From Sordaria brevicollis (lineage: Eukaryota; Ascomycota; Sordariomycetes; Sordariales; Sordariaceae): 64,000 nt of DNA. How positions within the stretch are numbered: the stretch's first letter is position 1; each line of letters begins with the position of its first letter. The notes beneath the pieces are model-generated. The model made no database searches and was not told where the DNA came from. It worked only from the letters and a program-made list of their open reading frames with translations. The stretch spans positions 1,612,001-1,676,000 of the forward strand of contig JAUTDP010000010.1 of NCBI GenBank assembly GCA_033439795.1. The letters are read 5' to 3'. Made by a program: the position numbers and the translations under genes. Of this stretch, positions 46,735-58,921 are shown piece after piece.

Positions 46735-48055
46735 ATGTCCTCCCCTACCAAAGACCCCGTCCTCGAGGGGCCCAAGAAGCTCGCCGCAGCTTTTCCCAAC
46801 AAGGAGCTGTCGATGTCTTCTCTTTCGATCCACGCCGACGACTACATCAACAACCACCAGGCCGTTGCGCCTCCCATGCACGTTTCCACCACTTTCCGCT
46901 ACGCCGAGAACCCAGATGACTTGAGGCCGTGGGACAACGTTAACGTATGCCATCTTTCCCTTTTCGATACCCATTCAGCAAAGCGACTAACACCTCCCAT
47001 CACAGCCCAACGCCCCCTACGACTCCCACATCTACTCCCGCGACTCCGCCCCCAACTCCACCCGCCTCGAAGCCATCCTCACCTCCCTCCTGGGAGCCCC
47101 CTGCCTCACCTACGCCTCCGGCCTCTCGGCCTTCCACGCCATCATCTGCTTCTTGAACCCGCGCCGCGTCGCCATCGGCGGCGGCTACCACGGGTGCCAC
47201 GGCATCCTCAAGCTCTTCAAAAAGCTCAACGGGCTCGAACAATTGGAACTCGAAAACGACGACGACCTGGCCAAGCTCCAGCCCGGCGACATCATCCACG
47301 TCGAAACCCCCCTTAACCCTACAGGAGAAGCCCGTGACCTGGCTTACTACCGCAAAAAGGCCGATGAGCTGGGCTGTTACCTAACCGTGGACGCTACCTT
47401 TGCTCCCCCGCCCTTGCAAGACCCGTTCCAGTACGGGGTTGATATCGTGATGCATAGCGGTACCAAGTACTTTGGCGGTCATAGCGACATGCTTTGTGGC
47501 GTGCTGGCTTTTAGACCGGATAAGGCGCAGGAGTGGATGCCGACGTTGCGGGAGGAGAGGTTGCATGTTGGTTCGGTTCTTGGAAGCTTGGAGGGGTGGC
47601 TTGGGGTGAGGAGCTTGCGGACGTTTGAGTTGAGGATTAAGAGGCAGGCGGAGAGCGCGCAGAAGCTGGTTGATTGGTTGGTGGAGGAGAAGGCGAAGGA
47701 GGGAAGTTTGGTTAGTGAGTTTGTGACGAAGATTCAGCATGCTAGTCAGCAGCCTGAGGCCAAGGAGGAGGGTAGCTGGTTGAGGAAGCAGATGCCTGTT
47801 GGGTATGGACCCGTTTTCTCGCTTTATCTGAAGACCGAGGAGCAGGCCAAGAGGTTCCCGAGCAAGTTGCACTTGTTCCACCATTGCACTAGCTTGGGTG
47901 GTGTTGAGAGCTTGATAGAGTGGCGTGCCATGAGCGATTTGGGTATCGATAAGAGGCTGTTGCGTGTGAGCATTGGTGTCGAGGCCTGGGAAGATCTCAG
48001 GGACGATCTCATTCAGGGCCTTGAGGCGTTGAAGAAGGATCCCAAGGCGCAGTAA
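46735..48055 (+). CDS. Cystathionine gamma-synthase-like PLP enzyme
   Basis: A Cys/Met-metabolism PLP enzyme (trans-sulfuration family) of 419 residues in two exons (46735-46944, 47006-48055; 61-nt intron with GTATGC donor and CTAAC branch). It resembles the yeast YHR112C type of cystathionine gamma-synthase/lyase relative more than the main MET17 or CYS3 enzymes. Landmarks: substrate-binding Tyr/Arg region YDSHIYSRDSAPNSTRLE, the cofactor-stacking segment YASGLSAFHA, the PLP-Asp in LTVDATFAPPPLQDP, and the Schiff-base Lys224 in HSGTKYFGGHSD. The C-terminal domain SLGGVESLIEWR...LLRVSIGVEAWEDLRDDL is complete. It is probably cytosolic, acting on homoserine esters, cystathionine or a related thiol substrate; the exact reaction cannot be read from sequence. 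Start: first Met before an acidic/Ser-rich leader, ahead of the conserved STLSIHAD-like segment (SSLSIHADDY). Confidence 0.9.
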
Positions 48056-48506
48056 ACATCTAGCCATGTACGAGTAATGATGAATGAACAATGGCTATGA
48101 TTTCCCAACAGAATCTCATTTACCCAGGCACGATATGTAAGCGAGTGAAAGTGGTGATAATTACTCGATTCATTAAGTTGTTAGTTTTGTTGATCATGTC
48201 TGTGTATATACTGTGTCATAAGAGCAATATCCTCATAATAACCCAAAAACGCCCGAAAAGCCATTACCCATTACCCATTATCCCCGTAACCTTCGTCTCA
48301 TCCGCCATATGAGCGAGTGACGTCCGTCTAAGTTGTGCGGTCTAAGATTTGTTGCGTGACTTCATTAAGTAGCCCACCAGCCTAAGGCCCCCGGGTTGGC
48401 ATGTTACGTAAAGCCGTCATAACCATAACCAAAACCTGGCAGTGTTTGCATCCCAGTATTGTTAAGCCAAAAGAAGAGAAAAGGAGAATTCCGCTTCAGA
48501 CGTAAA
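48056..48506. other. Intergenic, between convergent genes
   Basis: About 0.45 kb holding the 3' ends of the PLP-enzyme gene and the four-exon orphan. Nothing else is visible. Confidence 0.6.
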
Positions 48507-49612
48507 TCATGACTGCACCTCCTGTTCTTGCAGGATGTTGGTGGTGGCGGAAGATGGTCGGTCAGCGACAGGCATAAGTTCCGCCCCTTGTCCGCTCTGT
48601 CCCCGCTTGCGGCCGGGCAGGAATCGCGACATGGCTTGCCCATTCTCCTTCTCCTTCAGGGGAGTGGCGTTGTGTTCAGGGGCATCGGAGCCAAACTTGG
48701 AGAAGAAGCCGCGCTTCTTGGCCGGCTGGGTCTGTTGCTGTTTGTCGTCGTTAAGACCGACCTCTTCAAAGCTCTCTTCCGGAGTAGGGAAGTCCCGCCT
48801 GAAGCGGCGCTCGCTCAGCATCGACTGTCGCGGCATGCGTGGGAACCTAGCCGAATCGAGACTCTGCCGCGGGGCGAAACTGAAGTCGGCCGTGGTGGGA
48901 GATACAGGGCTCTTTGCGGAGATATCCTAAGAGTGAAGGGTCAGCCAGGTCGATCCGGCTAGTATAGGCCTATAGGTGGGACAGAAGCGTCGCAAACGTA
49001 CAAAGGACCTCCTATAGGAGTCAAAGGACTCTCTAGAGATGGAAAAGTGCTCGATCTCAGGAACACTGCTCCTTGTGTCGGTAGAGTTGCGCGACAGGTA
49101 TTTCCTGGGCCAAATGGCTTCCTTTTCGACGGGGGACGGCTGCGATTACCCCTGTCAGATCATATGTCTATGCTTGTGGGCTGTTTCTCTGGCGTATGCC
49201 ATGCCACATGGGAATTTCAACTTCATACCGGCAAGTAAACACCACTGTCATTGACCACTGTATACCAACAAGAGACGAGTTAGCATACTGGCGCTTTCTT
49301 TCGGCATGGATTGTGTTCTTTGGTAGGGGTAGTAGGTATGAGGCGGTGTTGGTGCTTTGGTTGGCTGGGGCCTGCTCTGGTAGGTAGGTTTGTCATACCA
49401 CTCATTTTGTATTCGCCAGTATCTTGACCCTTCTTGTTGCTGCGAATGCTAAAGGCCGACGACGCTCTGGAACCGACCGTGTTTACCCTCTCGAAGCCAG
49501 GGTGGGCAGGGTCTGCTGCGGCGGTATTACCGGCGTCGGAACCGGGGCGGACGTTCTCGTCCTGGGTCACGGCAGCGCCAGGCCGGCGCGCAAAGGGATT
49601 CCGAATCGGCAT
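48507..49612 (-). CDS. Conserved-looking fungal orphan protein, four exons
   Basis: Exons 49612-49399, 49257-49229, 49139-49002 and 48926-48507 join in frame to 266 residues. The second exon is only 29 nt, but its borders are strong (GCTAAC branch and TATACAG before, GTATGA after) and it is required to keep the frame. The protein is basic, Ser/Arg/Pro-rich and probably disordered, with no membrane helix. The best-ordered part lies around residues 95-130 (PEIEHFSISRESFDSYRRSF then DISAKSPVSP). It looks like a short conserved motif rich in possible phosphorylation sites (RxxS, SP). A second segment reads RRDFPTPEESFEEVGLND. The C-terminus has KKRGFFSKFGSD, a possible basic membrane- or nuclear-directing patch. 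I do not recognise a family and assign no function. Confidence 0.8.
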
Positions 49613-51181
49613 GGTGGCGGAGTTCGTTTGTTTGCTTTGCTGCTACTGTTGTTGCTTGGGGAGTCTCGTCGAGTCTCGTCGAATCGAGTCGGGATAGTAT
49701 ACAACGTTACGGACGGGACAGGGTCCAGGTATTAAATCGTTTGGTAAAAGAAAGGTCCGGGGGAGACTATTATATGAAACTCGAAAAGTATGATGGCTTC
49801 TTTGGGTGGTTGTAATTGTAAAAAGACACTGGGCGGTCCAGGATATCTGGGTTGCGATTAAAGTGATTCCAGGTCCGTTTGTGAAAAGAAGCCGAAGATG
49901 GTCTGGCGGCGGCGGATTCGTCCAAAGGTTGGTTGCTGTGCCGACTTCCCTTTCCTCTTCTTCAAGCCAATGTATCCAAATGGAAGGAATAAATCAGATG
50001 AAATCGGAAACACAAAATCAAAAAAGCAGCGAACATCCCTATTCAAGAGGGCCCTTTCCCCCTCGGACTAGTTCCCACTCCCGAGCCACTCTCTCCAGTC
50101 TCCAGGTCTTCCTCAAAGACGGTCTGGCCGAACGGGAACCCTCCGAGGCCCGTTGCATCTCCAATTGGACGAAAGGCGGTCTAAAGTGGCTACCGCGGGG
50201 CACGATCTTGGATCCATTTTAGTTTGCCAGCTGCACAAGCTGCAGTAGCTGACATGCAGTCTTCAGGGACAAGTTTGAGCGACACTGTGCCTGTGCCATG
50301 GCAGCAACGGCAGGCCCGCCATTGATCGCAGCTTCCGTTGTTCAATTCCGCGGATACTTTTTCCTGGTGAAGAACCGACCGAAAGGGGAATCGCATTCAG
50401 TTGATCCTTCCCGCCCCGCTGTGTGTGTCTTTGATTTGTGCACCCATTTTGTGCACGCGCAGTTGCACGCCGTCAGCGTGGAGTGGCGCACAAAAGTTCC
50501 CGTTTGTGCATCGCTGATTGGTGGATGCCCGATTCAGGTGTAAGCACTCGGGAACTTTTGCTTTCAAGTGGTGAGGTTATCGACTGTTGAGGAACTTTAC
50601 GTTCTATAGTTCTTTGACAATGCCATAGATGATAGACTTTGGTGATGATGCTCTTTGATATTCACTCAAGGTGCAATTCGTTCTTCCTGCGGGGTTCACA
50701 GTGTCATCAAAGCCATCATTCCTGGGCGGCATGGCTCATGACGTTATCCTTCTTGTTCTCCAACTCCAAGAAACTCATCACACCTCGGCAAATGGGCAGT
50801 GTAGCAACTGGAACAGTTCAAGGACCACACGTGCACGATCTGAGGGCTGTGTGAGAAGCGTGTCAGATAAATGTAACCTGGTCCCTCTTTTGTGCTGCTC
50901 GTCTGTCAGCTCACAGGGCGAAAGCAGGGCAGTGAAAGTCGTGATGCTGTTCTGCTGTTGACGATTCGCAGTCCACCTCTTAATTGTGCCCATCAGGGTT
51001 GCCGGTTAAGCGGTTAAATAGACCAATCCATCGTGAAAAGGTCGACAACGGCGAACTGACGTAGTTAAACAACTCCGAATTCGGACCAATGAGAGTGAAA
51101 CTATCTTTGGCTTATGTCATCTTTCATTGCCGGGTATCTTCCACATCATACATCTAACACGTACTTTTGGGGTGCTCATAT
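49613..51181. other. 1.6-kb intergenic region
   Basis: Lies between the start of the four-exon orphan and the stop of Ofd1, both minus-strand genes. It includes a short GAGTCTCGTC direct repeat at 49661-49680. The frame at 49806-50222 (+) has no domain. No RNA gene or mobile element is seen. Confidence 0.5.
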
Positions 51182-53235
51182 CTAATCGTCGAAGCCTTCG
51201 AACTCGTCGTCGCCGGAGCCTTCTTCGCCGTCCTCAGCTCCCTTGCCCAACTCTTCCGCATCGGGGTCTTCATCCTGTTCCTCAATCTCGTAGCTGCCGC
51301 TAACATCCCATCTGTCACCCTTGGCAGCGCGGCTAACATACTTGACGAAGCGGAGTGTGCCGCTGTCGCGTAGCACCAGGGTCATCTTGTTCCAAGCAGC
51401 CGCCTGGAAGAAGAGGATGTTGTCGTCGTCCTCACTGCTCTTGTAGATAGCCGCATCCTCATCATCATCGTCGTCGCCGGCCATGTACACCTCGTGGCCG
51501 CCGACTTCGACGGTCTCCTCCTCAGCCTCTTGCTCTTGTTCGAGATCCTTGGCCTTACCCTTGCCCTTATCCTTGGAGTTGCCGTTGGAGGTGGCCTTGC
51601 CCTTGCCCTTGCCCTTAGGGTCCTCCTCTTCCTCCTCTTCTTCCTCCTCGTCCTCGTCATCCTCCTCAACATCGCCCCATCCATCCGTAGGTGTTAGACC
51701 AATGTTGAGCTCCAGGCGAGCCTTGCCATCATGTCCGGTAGCAAGGGTATAATCCTTGCCATGACGGAACCGCCTGGCGAGGAGATCATACCCTTCAATA
51801 GTCGACCTGGTAGCCATCTGCAACCAAAGACGGAATTGTCTTGATGGCAACAGGACTTCTAGCAACTCCTTGATGGGCGACTCTTCGGCATCCTTTTCAC
51901 CTGGCTGCAGGTACAAGAAGCGGTGCTTGTGGGGTGGGCGAGCTACCTTCCAGGCACCAGCCTTCTCGATCTCCTCGCTGACCTCAGGAAGCTTCTTGGC
52001 CTCCTGAGCCTCAACATACTCCTTGATTTTGGCAGCAAACTTGGGGTGCAGAATGTCGGACAAGGTGATGCTGAACTGCTCCTCGAACTGGTCTGCAATG
52101 TTCTCGATCGTGTCGGGGGTCAAGTAGGTAGGGGCGAGGTACTTGAGAAGGAACTCCAGGTCGGCTTCGTCGAAAGTGTTCTCCTCGTCCTCGTTGCTCG
52201 ACTCCTTCTCGACCTCTACAGGCTTCGCGACCGGGCGGTCATACTGGTCTGGGTTGCCCTGCAGCTGCATCAAACCACTCTTGTGGGCAGCCTTTTCCTC
52301 AGCGCCCTCAACGTAGCCGTCCTCGCCAATCTGAGGAATGTGGAACCATCCACTGATGGCCATACGAATGCGACCACCCTGCTTCTCCAGCTCCTCCTTG
52401 GTAGCGTGATATACCTCCTCGACGTCATGGAAGGACTCACCGGGCTGGACAGCGAAGAAGGACAGCTGGTTCCACGCCGGTGGGATAACCTTGACCGGGT
52501 CTGGGAGCGGTGTCTTGGCAATCTCGCCGTCCTTGCCCTCACGGTCCTCGACGGGGAAGAGGCGCAAAGCACCACCCCATTCGGGCTGCCAAGGGGTATC
52601 CGGATCCGTCAAGTAGAGGATGTAGCTGACCTTGCGGGAACCGATCACGTCGTCGTGGCACAACAGGTAGCAGCCGGGTGTGTAGACATTGATGGCCATA
52701 TCGGTCTTGCGTCCGCTCAAGGGACCGCAGTCGGTGATGTGGGAAACGTAGTTGCGGAAGGTCTCAGAGTAGAGAGCGTCGCGAAGGGCGAGGAGAGAGG
52801 GCAGCTTGGAAAGCGCATCGTCGTCGAGACCGTCGAGGTTGGCAAGATCACCGCTCTGATGGATCTTGTAGATGTCGGTCTCCTTGGGAGTAAAGGAGAC
52901 ATTGTCCTTGATCTCATCGCGGACCTTGCGGAGAAGAGAGTCGTCGACTAGCTGGTTGATGACGGCATGCTTGTAAGGGGTCGAGGTAGCATACTCGTTG
53001 GTGTATTCGTTGAGGACGGTCTCGTCGAAGAGGCCCTTGCGGAAACGGGCCTTGGTGTCTTCGGGGGAGAGAGCTGTATATGCGGTGATGCGGGTCAGCC
53101 ACAACTGGAGGAAGCCGGGCGAGTCTGAGTACGGGGACCGGTGGGTGACGCATTACTGTTCTTCGTTCTCTTCAAGTTTTTGGCCGCCTTCTTGCCGTCA
53201 GACTTGGTCTGATTATCCGCCTTTCTCTTCACCAT
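51182..53235 (-). CDS. ofd1: Prolyl 3,4-dihydroxylase Ofd1/Tpa1
   Basis: A 2-oxoglutarate/Fe(II) dioxygenase that hydroxylates a proline of ribosomal protein Rps23. In fission yeast it also controls the sterol-sensor Sre1 in response to oxygen. Two exons (53235-53157, 53073-51182; 83-nt intron) give 656 residues. The first exon is the Lys-rich leader MVKRKADNQTKSDGKKAAKN, likely nuclear-targeting. The catalytic domain shows FTPKETDIYKIHQSGDLANL, the iron ligands H-x-D in LLCHDDVIGSRKVSYILYL and His in GESFHDVEEVYH, and the 2OG-binding Arg in GGRIRMAISGWFHIPQ. The C-terminal, non-catalytic oxygenase-like domain ends in LVLRDSGTLRFVKYVSRAAKGDRWDVSGSYEI. A highly acidic Glu/Asp and Lys/Gly-rich insertion near residues 515-570 and an acidic tail are longer than in yeast. 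Splicing is inferred from frame and family alignment. Confidence 0.93.
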
Positions 53236-54115
53236 GTTGGGCAGATTGATTGGCTGTTTTGCACACAAGTTCGAGCTGCAATTGATGGTGCGAAGTGCAA
53301 GTGCAAATGCAGAGGAAGAAAAAGTGCTGGCCAGGAAGGTGCCGGGCTGTTACATGTTTTATCGCAGCTCTTATCGTGCCACCAGAGTGGAGCAAGCTTT
53401 CCAAAAATTTTGTCTCCGCCTGCACCTTGGATCCTCTTTCCCCACGAAAACGAGGCCAGAAAGGCAGGGATTGCCTGAGATATCGCATGATTCGGTTTAT
53501 CGATAAGGATACCGGTACGTACCTGCAGCTCGTGAAACAGCCGTTTTAAGCTCCAAAGCCTCCAATGCTCTTTCATCTTTACTAAGAAACTTCTTCGATC
53601 AATCCTCTTTCTAAACAAAAAATGAACTTATGGTTGTTCCTCCACTTGATGATATCTTCAAAAGTTATTTTAACCGTTCAAAACCCCACCAGTTGACTAC
53701 AGCCATCCACCATAGGTTACTAAACATTTTACAGTGCACTTTGGATAACCGTGGCCTCATCTGCTTATCCACGGTGTCTACCTATTACCTACTGTCGACA
53801 ACGGCTCACTCTCACTCGGCGTATGCACGCTAACAAAAAGGAATGAAAACATCAAAACCACGCGCTAGTATGCTAGGCGAGGCACATGTGAGGGGGGCGA
53901 TCGGCCTAGAGAGCGGATTGTCCAATCCTAAAGTGCGATAACAAATAGCCTTGGGACACGTAGAGTGATGGTCAAGACGTATAAAGTCAGTTCATCGACC
54001 AAGTTAACTCTTCACATTGAGCTTCTAGATCGACACTCGCGATACTGTCTACGTCGTTAAAACATTACCCCAAATCTCCTTGCAACCGTTCCGTTCGGTT
54101 TTGTTACATATCAAC
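53236..54115. other. Divergent promoter region
   Basis: About 0.88 kb between the start codons of Ofd1 (-) and the 2EXR gene (+). Only short frames; no repeat or RNA gene seen. Confidence 0.55.
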
Positions 54116-54925
54116 ATGGAACAGTCCACCGTCAACTCGCCTGGTCAAGGAGCCACCACCTTCCACAGATTCTCCTCCATGCCTCTGGAGCTACGCACTC
54201 GAATCTGGGAACTCACCGTGGAGCCACGGACCGTCGATTGTCACCTTCAGATGGACGAGGGGCCACATGAGGTGATAAAGACGACCAAGAAGGGCGTCAG
54301 CAAAAAACACGAAAAGTGGCGAGCAGTTCTCCAGCTCCATTCAGTTACGCCAGTGCCAGCACCACTCCAAGCCTGCCATGAATCTCGCACCATCCTCCAA
54401 GGCCCGCGTGGATACCAAAAGATCGAACGAGATCCGGGTTGCCAAATCTTCAACAAAACCGGCAAGAAGGCTATCAGTGAGATTTTCAATGCCACTTCGG
54501 AGGATAATGGGGAGGAAGAGTGGAGGGGAGGCTTCAAATTGGAGCGTCGCCATGTGTGGGTCAACTTTGACCTCGACATCATCGACATCGGCAATGGCCG
54601 CCATTTCGGCACTTACTCTCCTATCGGGCGGGCAAACTCACAGAAAGTCAAGCGCCTCAAGTTCATCCGTGATGACTGGTGCTTCGTTGAGGACGAATAC
54701 CCGTTTGGGAAACAGTACCAAACCTTGGAGGAGGTCTACGTAGATTGTCCAAAAGGCAATCCTGCAGAGTGGAAAGAAAAGGTTGTCGAGTTGGGCTGGG
54801 TTTGCGGGCCGGAGAACGTACATCTCATTCCCAATCCGAAGTGGGCACAGCAGGAGGTGGAACGAGCACGGTACCGGGCAGCCACGCTTGCTAGTATGCG
54901 GGAACGCAAGGCAATGAAGGCCTGA
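54116..54925 (+). CDS. 2EXR-domain protein
   Basis: A 269-residue single-exon protein starting MEQSTVNSPG. The segment FHRFSSMPLELRTRIWELTVEPRTV (about residues 17-41) is the signature of the fungal 2EXR domain (PF20150), an F-box-like or HET-associated module of unknown function. A typical second block follows: PAPLQACHESRTIL...GYQKI. The C-terminus is helical and basic (WAQQEVERARYRAATLASMRERK). 2EXR genes form large lineage-specific families in filamentous ascomycetes, often near accessory loci. No function can be assigned. An in-frame Met 12 codons upstream (54080) is possible, but the inner start sits at the usual distance from the domain. Confidence 0.87.
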   Translation: MEQSTVNSPGQGATTFHRFSSMPLELRTRIWELTVEPRTVDCHLQMDEGPHEVIKTTKKGVSKKHEKWRAVLQLHSVTPVPAPLQACHESRTILQGPRGYQKIERDPGCQIFNKTGKKAISEIFNATSEDNGEEEWRGGFKLERRHVWVNFDLDIIDIGNGRHFGTYSPIGRANSQKVKRLKFIRDDWCFVEDEYPFGKQYQTLEEVYVDCPKGNPAEWKEKVVELGWVCGPENVHLIPNPKWAQQEVERARYRAATLASMRERKAMKA

Positions 54926-55051
54926 GGTTGTTCGGTAAGTGTTTATTCATTCGGTCCAGAAATTCTTGTTTGGGTAGTGACTGACAGTTGGGGTGCCAGA
55001 GCTAGGAGAAATTGCTCTATATTACAAATGAAAAAATGAAAACGTTCAACC

Positions 55052-56395
55052 CTAACGAGGATCAACTTTGACCTTCCACTGTTGCTTTACCGTAATGCCC
55101 TCCACCTCTCCCTCTAGGTCACTGCTGATTTGACTGCTTGATTCCGGTCTCCTACCGATTTCCACGTTGGCGGAGTGCTTTGGGCCGGTTGGTCTCAGCT
55201 TATACTGCGAACTATCATCGCTGAGCGGCTGAAACGGCCCGTTGGCATCACTTCCGCTCTCGAGTTCGATGGCCTTGGATGGGTTGGTAGATCCGTACGT
55301 CCTGGATGGCCCTTCGGAAGCAAAACGCGTCCGTCCAAGCAGAGGTCGCATCAATGGGATACAGGCCAGGATTACAGCCACGCTGGGCTCGAGTCCCGAA
55401 AAGATGTTGGCTGGCGGCATCGAATAGGTAATGTCCAGGAAGTCCATGGATGAGAGACTGTGGATGCGGATGCCACTGACCACGCAGGTGCTGGAAAGTT
55501 GGAGACACATTGTTAGCGCCAGCCTTGCCGAATCCAAGACGTGATTTGAAACAGGGAAAAAAAAAAAGACTTACAGCAGACCGATGCCGAAAACACCCAT
55601 CAAAACCACCTTCTTATACGTGCGCATTTGTAAACCGTACAAGTATGGCATCGGAAGCAGCAACACCACCACATCAGTGAGCAAGTTGAGAACTCCGGTG
55701 ATGGTGAAGGAGGTCACCTGGTTACCGCATTTTCCTCCTGGGATGGTCTGGTCCCAGTTCATGGCGAACGGTCGGCAGATCAGGCACCCAGCCATGATGG
55801 TGCCGATGACCCACAGGATGATGAACGTAATCGCACATCTTGCGGTCCAGACAACTGTTGGGACAGCAAAGACGTTGGAGTATAGGAGAAGAATGGACGT
55901 TTTGGACAGACCGAGGCTCAGCGCCCAGAAGAACTGAAGGGGGATGAGAAGCTGCAAAACTCCAAAGGTCAGTCCAACATCATGGTTACGGCAGGTTGAA
56001 GAGCGCATCTGACGAACCTTGAGAAGCTTGGTGATAGGGTCCATGCCATACTCCGCCACGATAGCCATCGTGTGGTCATATCCGATTCCACAGTCGATGA
56101 CACCTATAGAACAAGATCACGCTTCATTAGTACTTGTTGTGGAACAAAGATATGATGTACAACACTCACCAGTGATACTGACAGCCTCCAACGCCACCGC
56201 AAACACGCAAGCACCCATGATGCAATAGTCACTGGCATCCAGCGGCCTCGAGCCCATGCGTCTCGAGATGACACGCAACACCACTGCAATGACGGGCAAG
56301 ATTGCGAAGGCGAAGGCCACTCCCAAGACGGACTTCTGATCGGGCTTCACGATGGGGAAAGGCGGCGCCTTTGTCGGCGGTGGTAGGGCGTCCAT
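55052..56395 (-). CDS. Fungal rhodopsin-like seven-helix membrane protein
   Basis: Four exons (56395-56170, 56103-56018, 55951-55575, 55490-55052) give 375 residues. The protein belongs to the large fungal integral-membrane family PF20684 (rhodopsin-like/SAT4-related). Hydrophobic segments include SVLGVAFAFAILPVIAVVL, ASDYCIMGACVFAVALEAV, LIPLQFFWALSLGLSKTSIL, CAITFIILWVIGTIMAGCLI, VLNLLTDVVVLLLPMPYLYG and VVLMGVFGIGLL. Family hallmarks seen are GYD in the first extracellular loop, the KTSILLLY segment, CRPFAMNWDQTIPGGKC (conserved Trp and Cys) and NLLTDVVVLLLPMP. The C-terminal ~110 residues are a hydrophilic cytosolic tail. It lacks the retinal Lys context of true opsins. Introns are 66, 66 and 84 nt. 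The role in this family is mostly unknown; some members sense surfaces or act near secondary-metabolite clusters. Confidence 0.9.
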
Positions 56396-58921
56396 GGCCG
56401 TGGTCGTAAATCCGTCAGACAATATCAACAAAACTCGGGAACGAAGAGGCCTAGAAGACACTCAGACCAGAAGATGCTCTGTTTCCAAAGACACAAGGTT
56501 CAGTCTAACAACCAAACAATGACTGGAAGTGTGAAAACTAAAGGAAGGAGAGTCCACACCTTGATGAACGAGCGGGAGAATGTCCGCCAGATCATGAAGC
56601 TAAAAAGAAAGGGAGTCCACCCTTAGGGATATAAGAGCCAGAATAAACCTTGAAGCCATCCCGGCCCTTTCGCATTTACTAACTCTTCCTTTGGCGGTTA
56701 CACCCACGTCGATCGCAGATTCCTTTGCCTCTTCTTCTCCCAACACGACACTCGGTCTTTCTAGCATCGCCAGGTACAGTTCCATTCTGCTGGGTTGGTT
56801 TACCTTCCAATCTTTTTCACTGGTTGGACCCTGGGCGGTGGAGCGTGGGGGGATATCCTTCATCCAGCTAGGTTTATTAAGCGATGCAACTACACTCCCC
56901 TGGCTAGTACCACCTTCATGTTATGTGTCAAAAAAATGTGCCTGGCCCGGCCGAGTCCACCGTTCCCGTCGAGTCCACTACTCCAGCTGGGGAATGATGG
57001 CGAACCTGGAGTCTGTGGATATTTTGAAGGGCTGGGCTCAGACGGGTGATCATAACTTCTGCTATCGTACAGCAGGATCATCAGTTTCAGAACAGTCTTG
57101 TTAGCCCGTCGGAATGGTACGGTGCAGTTTGGTGTTAATTAATAACATCAAGCTGGATCTTATCTTCCTGTCAAAACACATGTGAAGTTCTGCCTACTCT
57201 GAACGTCCTCGCCGGCTTCAGCTTTTACTTTGCCTCAACTCATCTTTGCCCTCTCAGGAAACCCGTAATCTTCAAATTTTCAGCACGATGAGACATTCAG
57301 CAAGGGCCGTTACTTGTATTCCCTGTCCGACTGTCACGTCAATGTCTGTGTGTGTAAAATCTGCAACACAGAGAAATCATTCTCCATGGTTTTCGGCTTC
57401 GAAATACCGGTGTCATGGTAGCACTCGCTGGAATACCGTCCTCAACCTTTCCTCTGGGTCGGATTCTTTTTTTTTCTCCATCCTTAATCTCTCTTCTCTT
57501 GCCTGTTCAGGACATGACGTGCTTACATAAATCACGTAAACATCTGGCATCTGCCAATCTTGCTATCAGAAAAGAAAAAAGACGTTGACACAACCGACAA
57601 AAGAAGCAAAGAAAAAAAAGGGGGTATCAGATTGCATTCACCCATCGAAGACATACATAACGAAAAGCTAACAGACACGGTGCAAGTTGACGTTATGTAG
57701 TCTCCCAAGAACCAGGGCATGTAATGCCTCGGATGGTCTCTCATGTGGAAATACTGCTCGGAAAAGATCAATTTCGCCTCGATGCACATTTCTTCTCATT
57801 ACGATGATATATGAAATCCATACACTGTACCCTTTCGCAACATCAAAAAGGGGTGTTACATTCAGCCCGCTAAAAGTGAAACCATAGGCAACGGTTTAGC
57901 AGCCCTCCTCCGGCAGTGATTTACACGGCCCTTCCCAAGCTTCTCAAAGCAACGCCATATGGCTTGGCCCGTCGGCAGTTATCCTTTTTCTATACTAGAG
58001 CAGCGGATTGCCGTAGTCCTTACCTAAGGTATTCTTCAACAAGTTGACACATCGGCGATGTCCGTGCGAGACCAGCCGGCACCTAAACCCGGGCCGCTCG
58101 TGATTTTTCCTTTCTTTGGTCAACTAGACATATCCCGAGCGGACACTAGTGGTATAACCCGGCTTGGGAGATTTTCGGATACGTTTGCGTGTCTCGGTAG
58201 CAGTTCAAAAGAAAAAAATCACGAGGCGAGCGAGAGCCCTTCGGTCCTCGGTCCCCTCTTGGCGCAAAAATGAGGAGGAGATTGCAAGAAATTCTCGCTT
58301 CGAGAAATGTTGCACAGATGGAAATCGAAGACCTCGGGGGAGAATGGGGGGAGTTTTTTGGCTTCGGCTAACTTACCCGTCGAGAAGGTTTATCAAATCC
58401 ACCCCCCTTTCTGCACTTCTGCGGCTTTCTGCGAACTTTCAACTGTCGACGACTAAAATCTCACCAGACAAGAACGTTCGGCTCGGCGCGCGTCTGGCCA
58501 CTAGGAGTAAAGCGTCCCCTTTCCGCGGATGCTACGCTATAGTTTTCCAGCGTACCTTTAGCTCCGGTATTGTCCCTCCGGACGGGACTAATGGTACCAC
58601 GATCCCACCCCATGTTCTCTCGTCGTGATCATGGAATTTGCGCTCTTCAAAAGTTCAAAGAGAAACGAGGAATCTTGATACACAGGGGTAGGAGATAACT
58701 GCCTTTCTGGAGTCTCGATGCAATTACATGATGTCGATCCTATTCTAGAACAGGCCGAAGAATGTGACAGAGGAAACAAAAACCTAGCTATCCGCCCCGT
58801 TACAATATGTCTTTCGCTACCATGACTTCTCCCGTGTTACATTCAGGACAGGCACGGCACACAGTCCCACGCGAAAAAGAAAGGGAAGACGTCTCACCTC
58901 TTTTCGTAGACACGGTTGAAG
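56396..58921. other. 2.5-kb intergenic region, divergent promoters
   Basis: Lies between the starts of the rhodopsin-like gene (-) and the P450 (+). The longest frames are 137 codons (56691-57104, +) and 154 codons (58164-58628, +), without a domain. No mobile-element ends or RNA genes seen. Confidence 0.45.

Noticed and set aside
45380..46950. TGGGAYAACGTTAAYGT occurs both at about 45377 and in the PLP-enzyme gene near 46930
   Set aside because: I considered a duplicated gene fragment, but similarity stops at both edges after about 17 bases; likely coincidence.
47381..48091. 236-codon minus frame over the PLP-enzyme gene
   Set aside because: Shadow of the cystathionine gamma-synthase-like gene.
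51923..52951. 342-codon plus frame inside Ofd1
   Set aside because: Antisense shadow of the GC-rich Ofd1 coding sequence; Leu/Val-rich composition arises from the opposite strand's codons.
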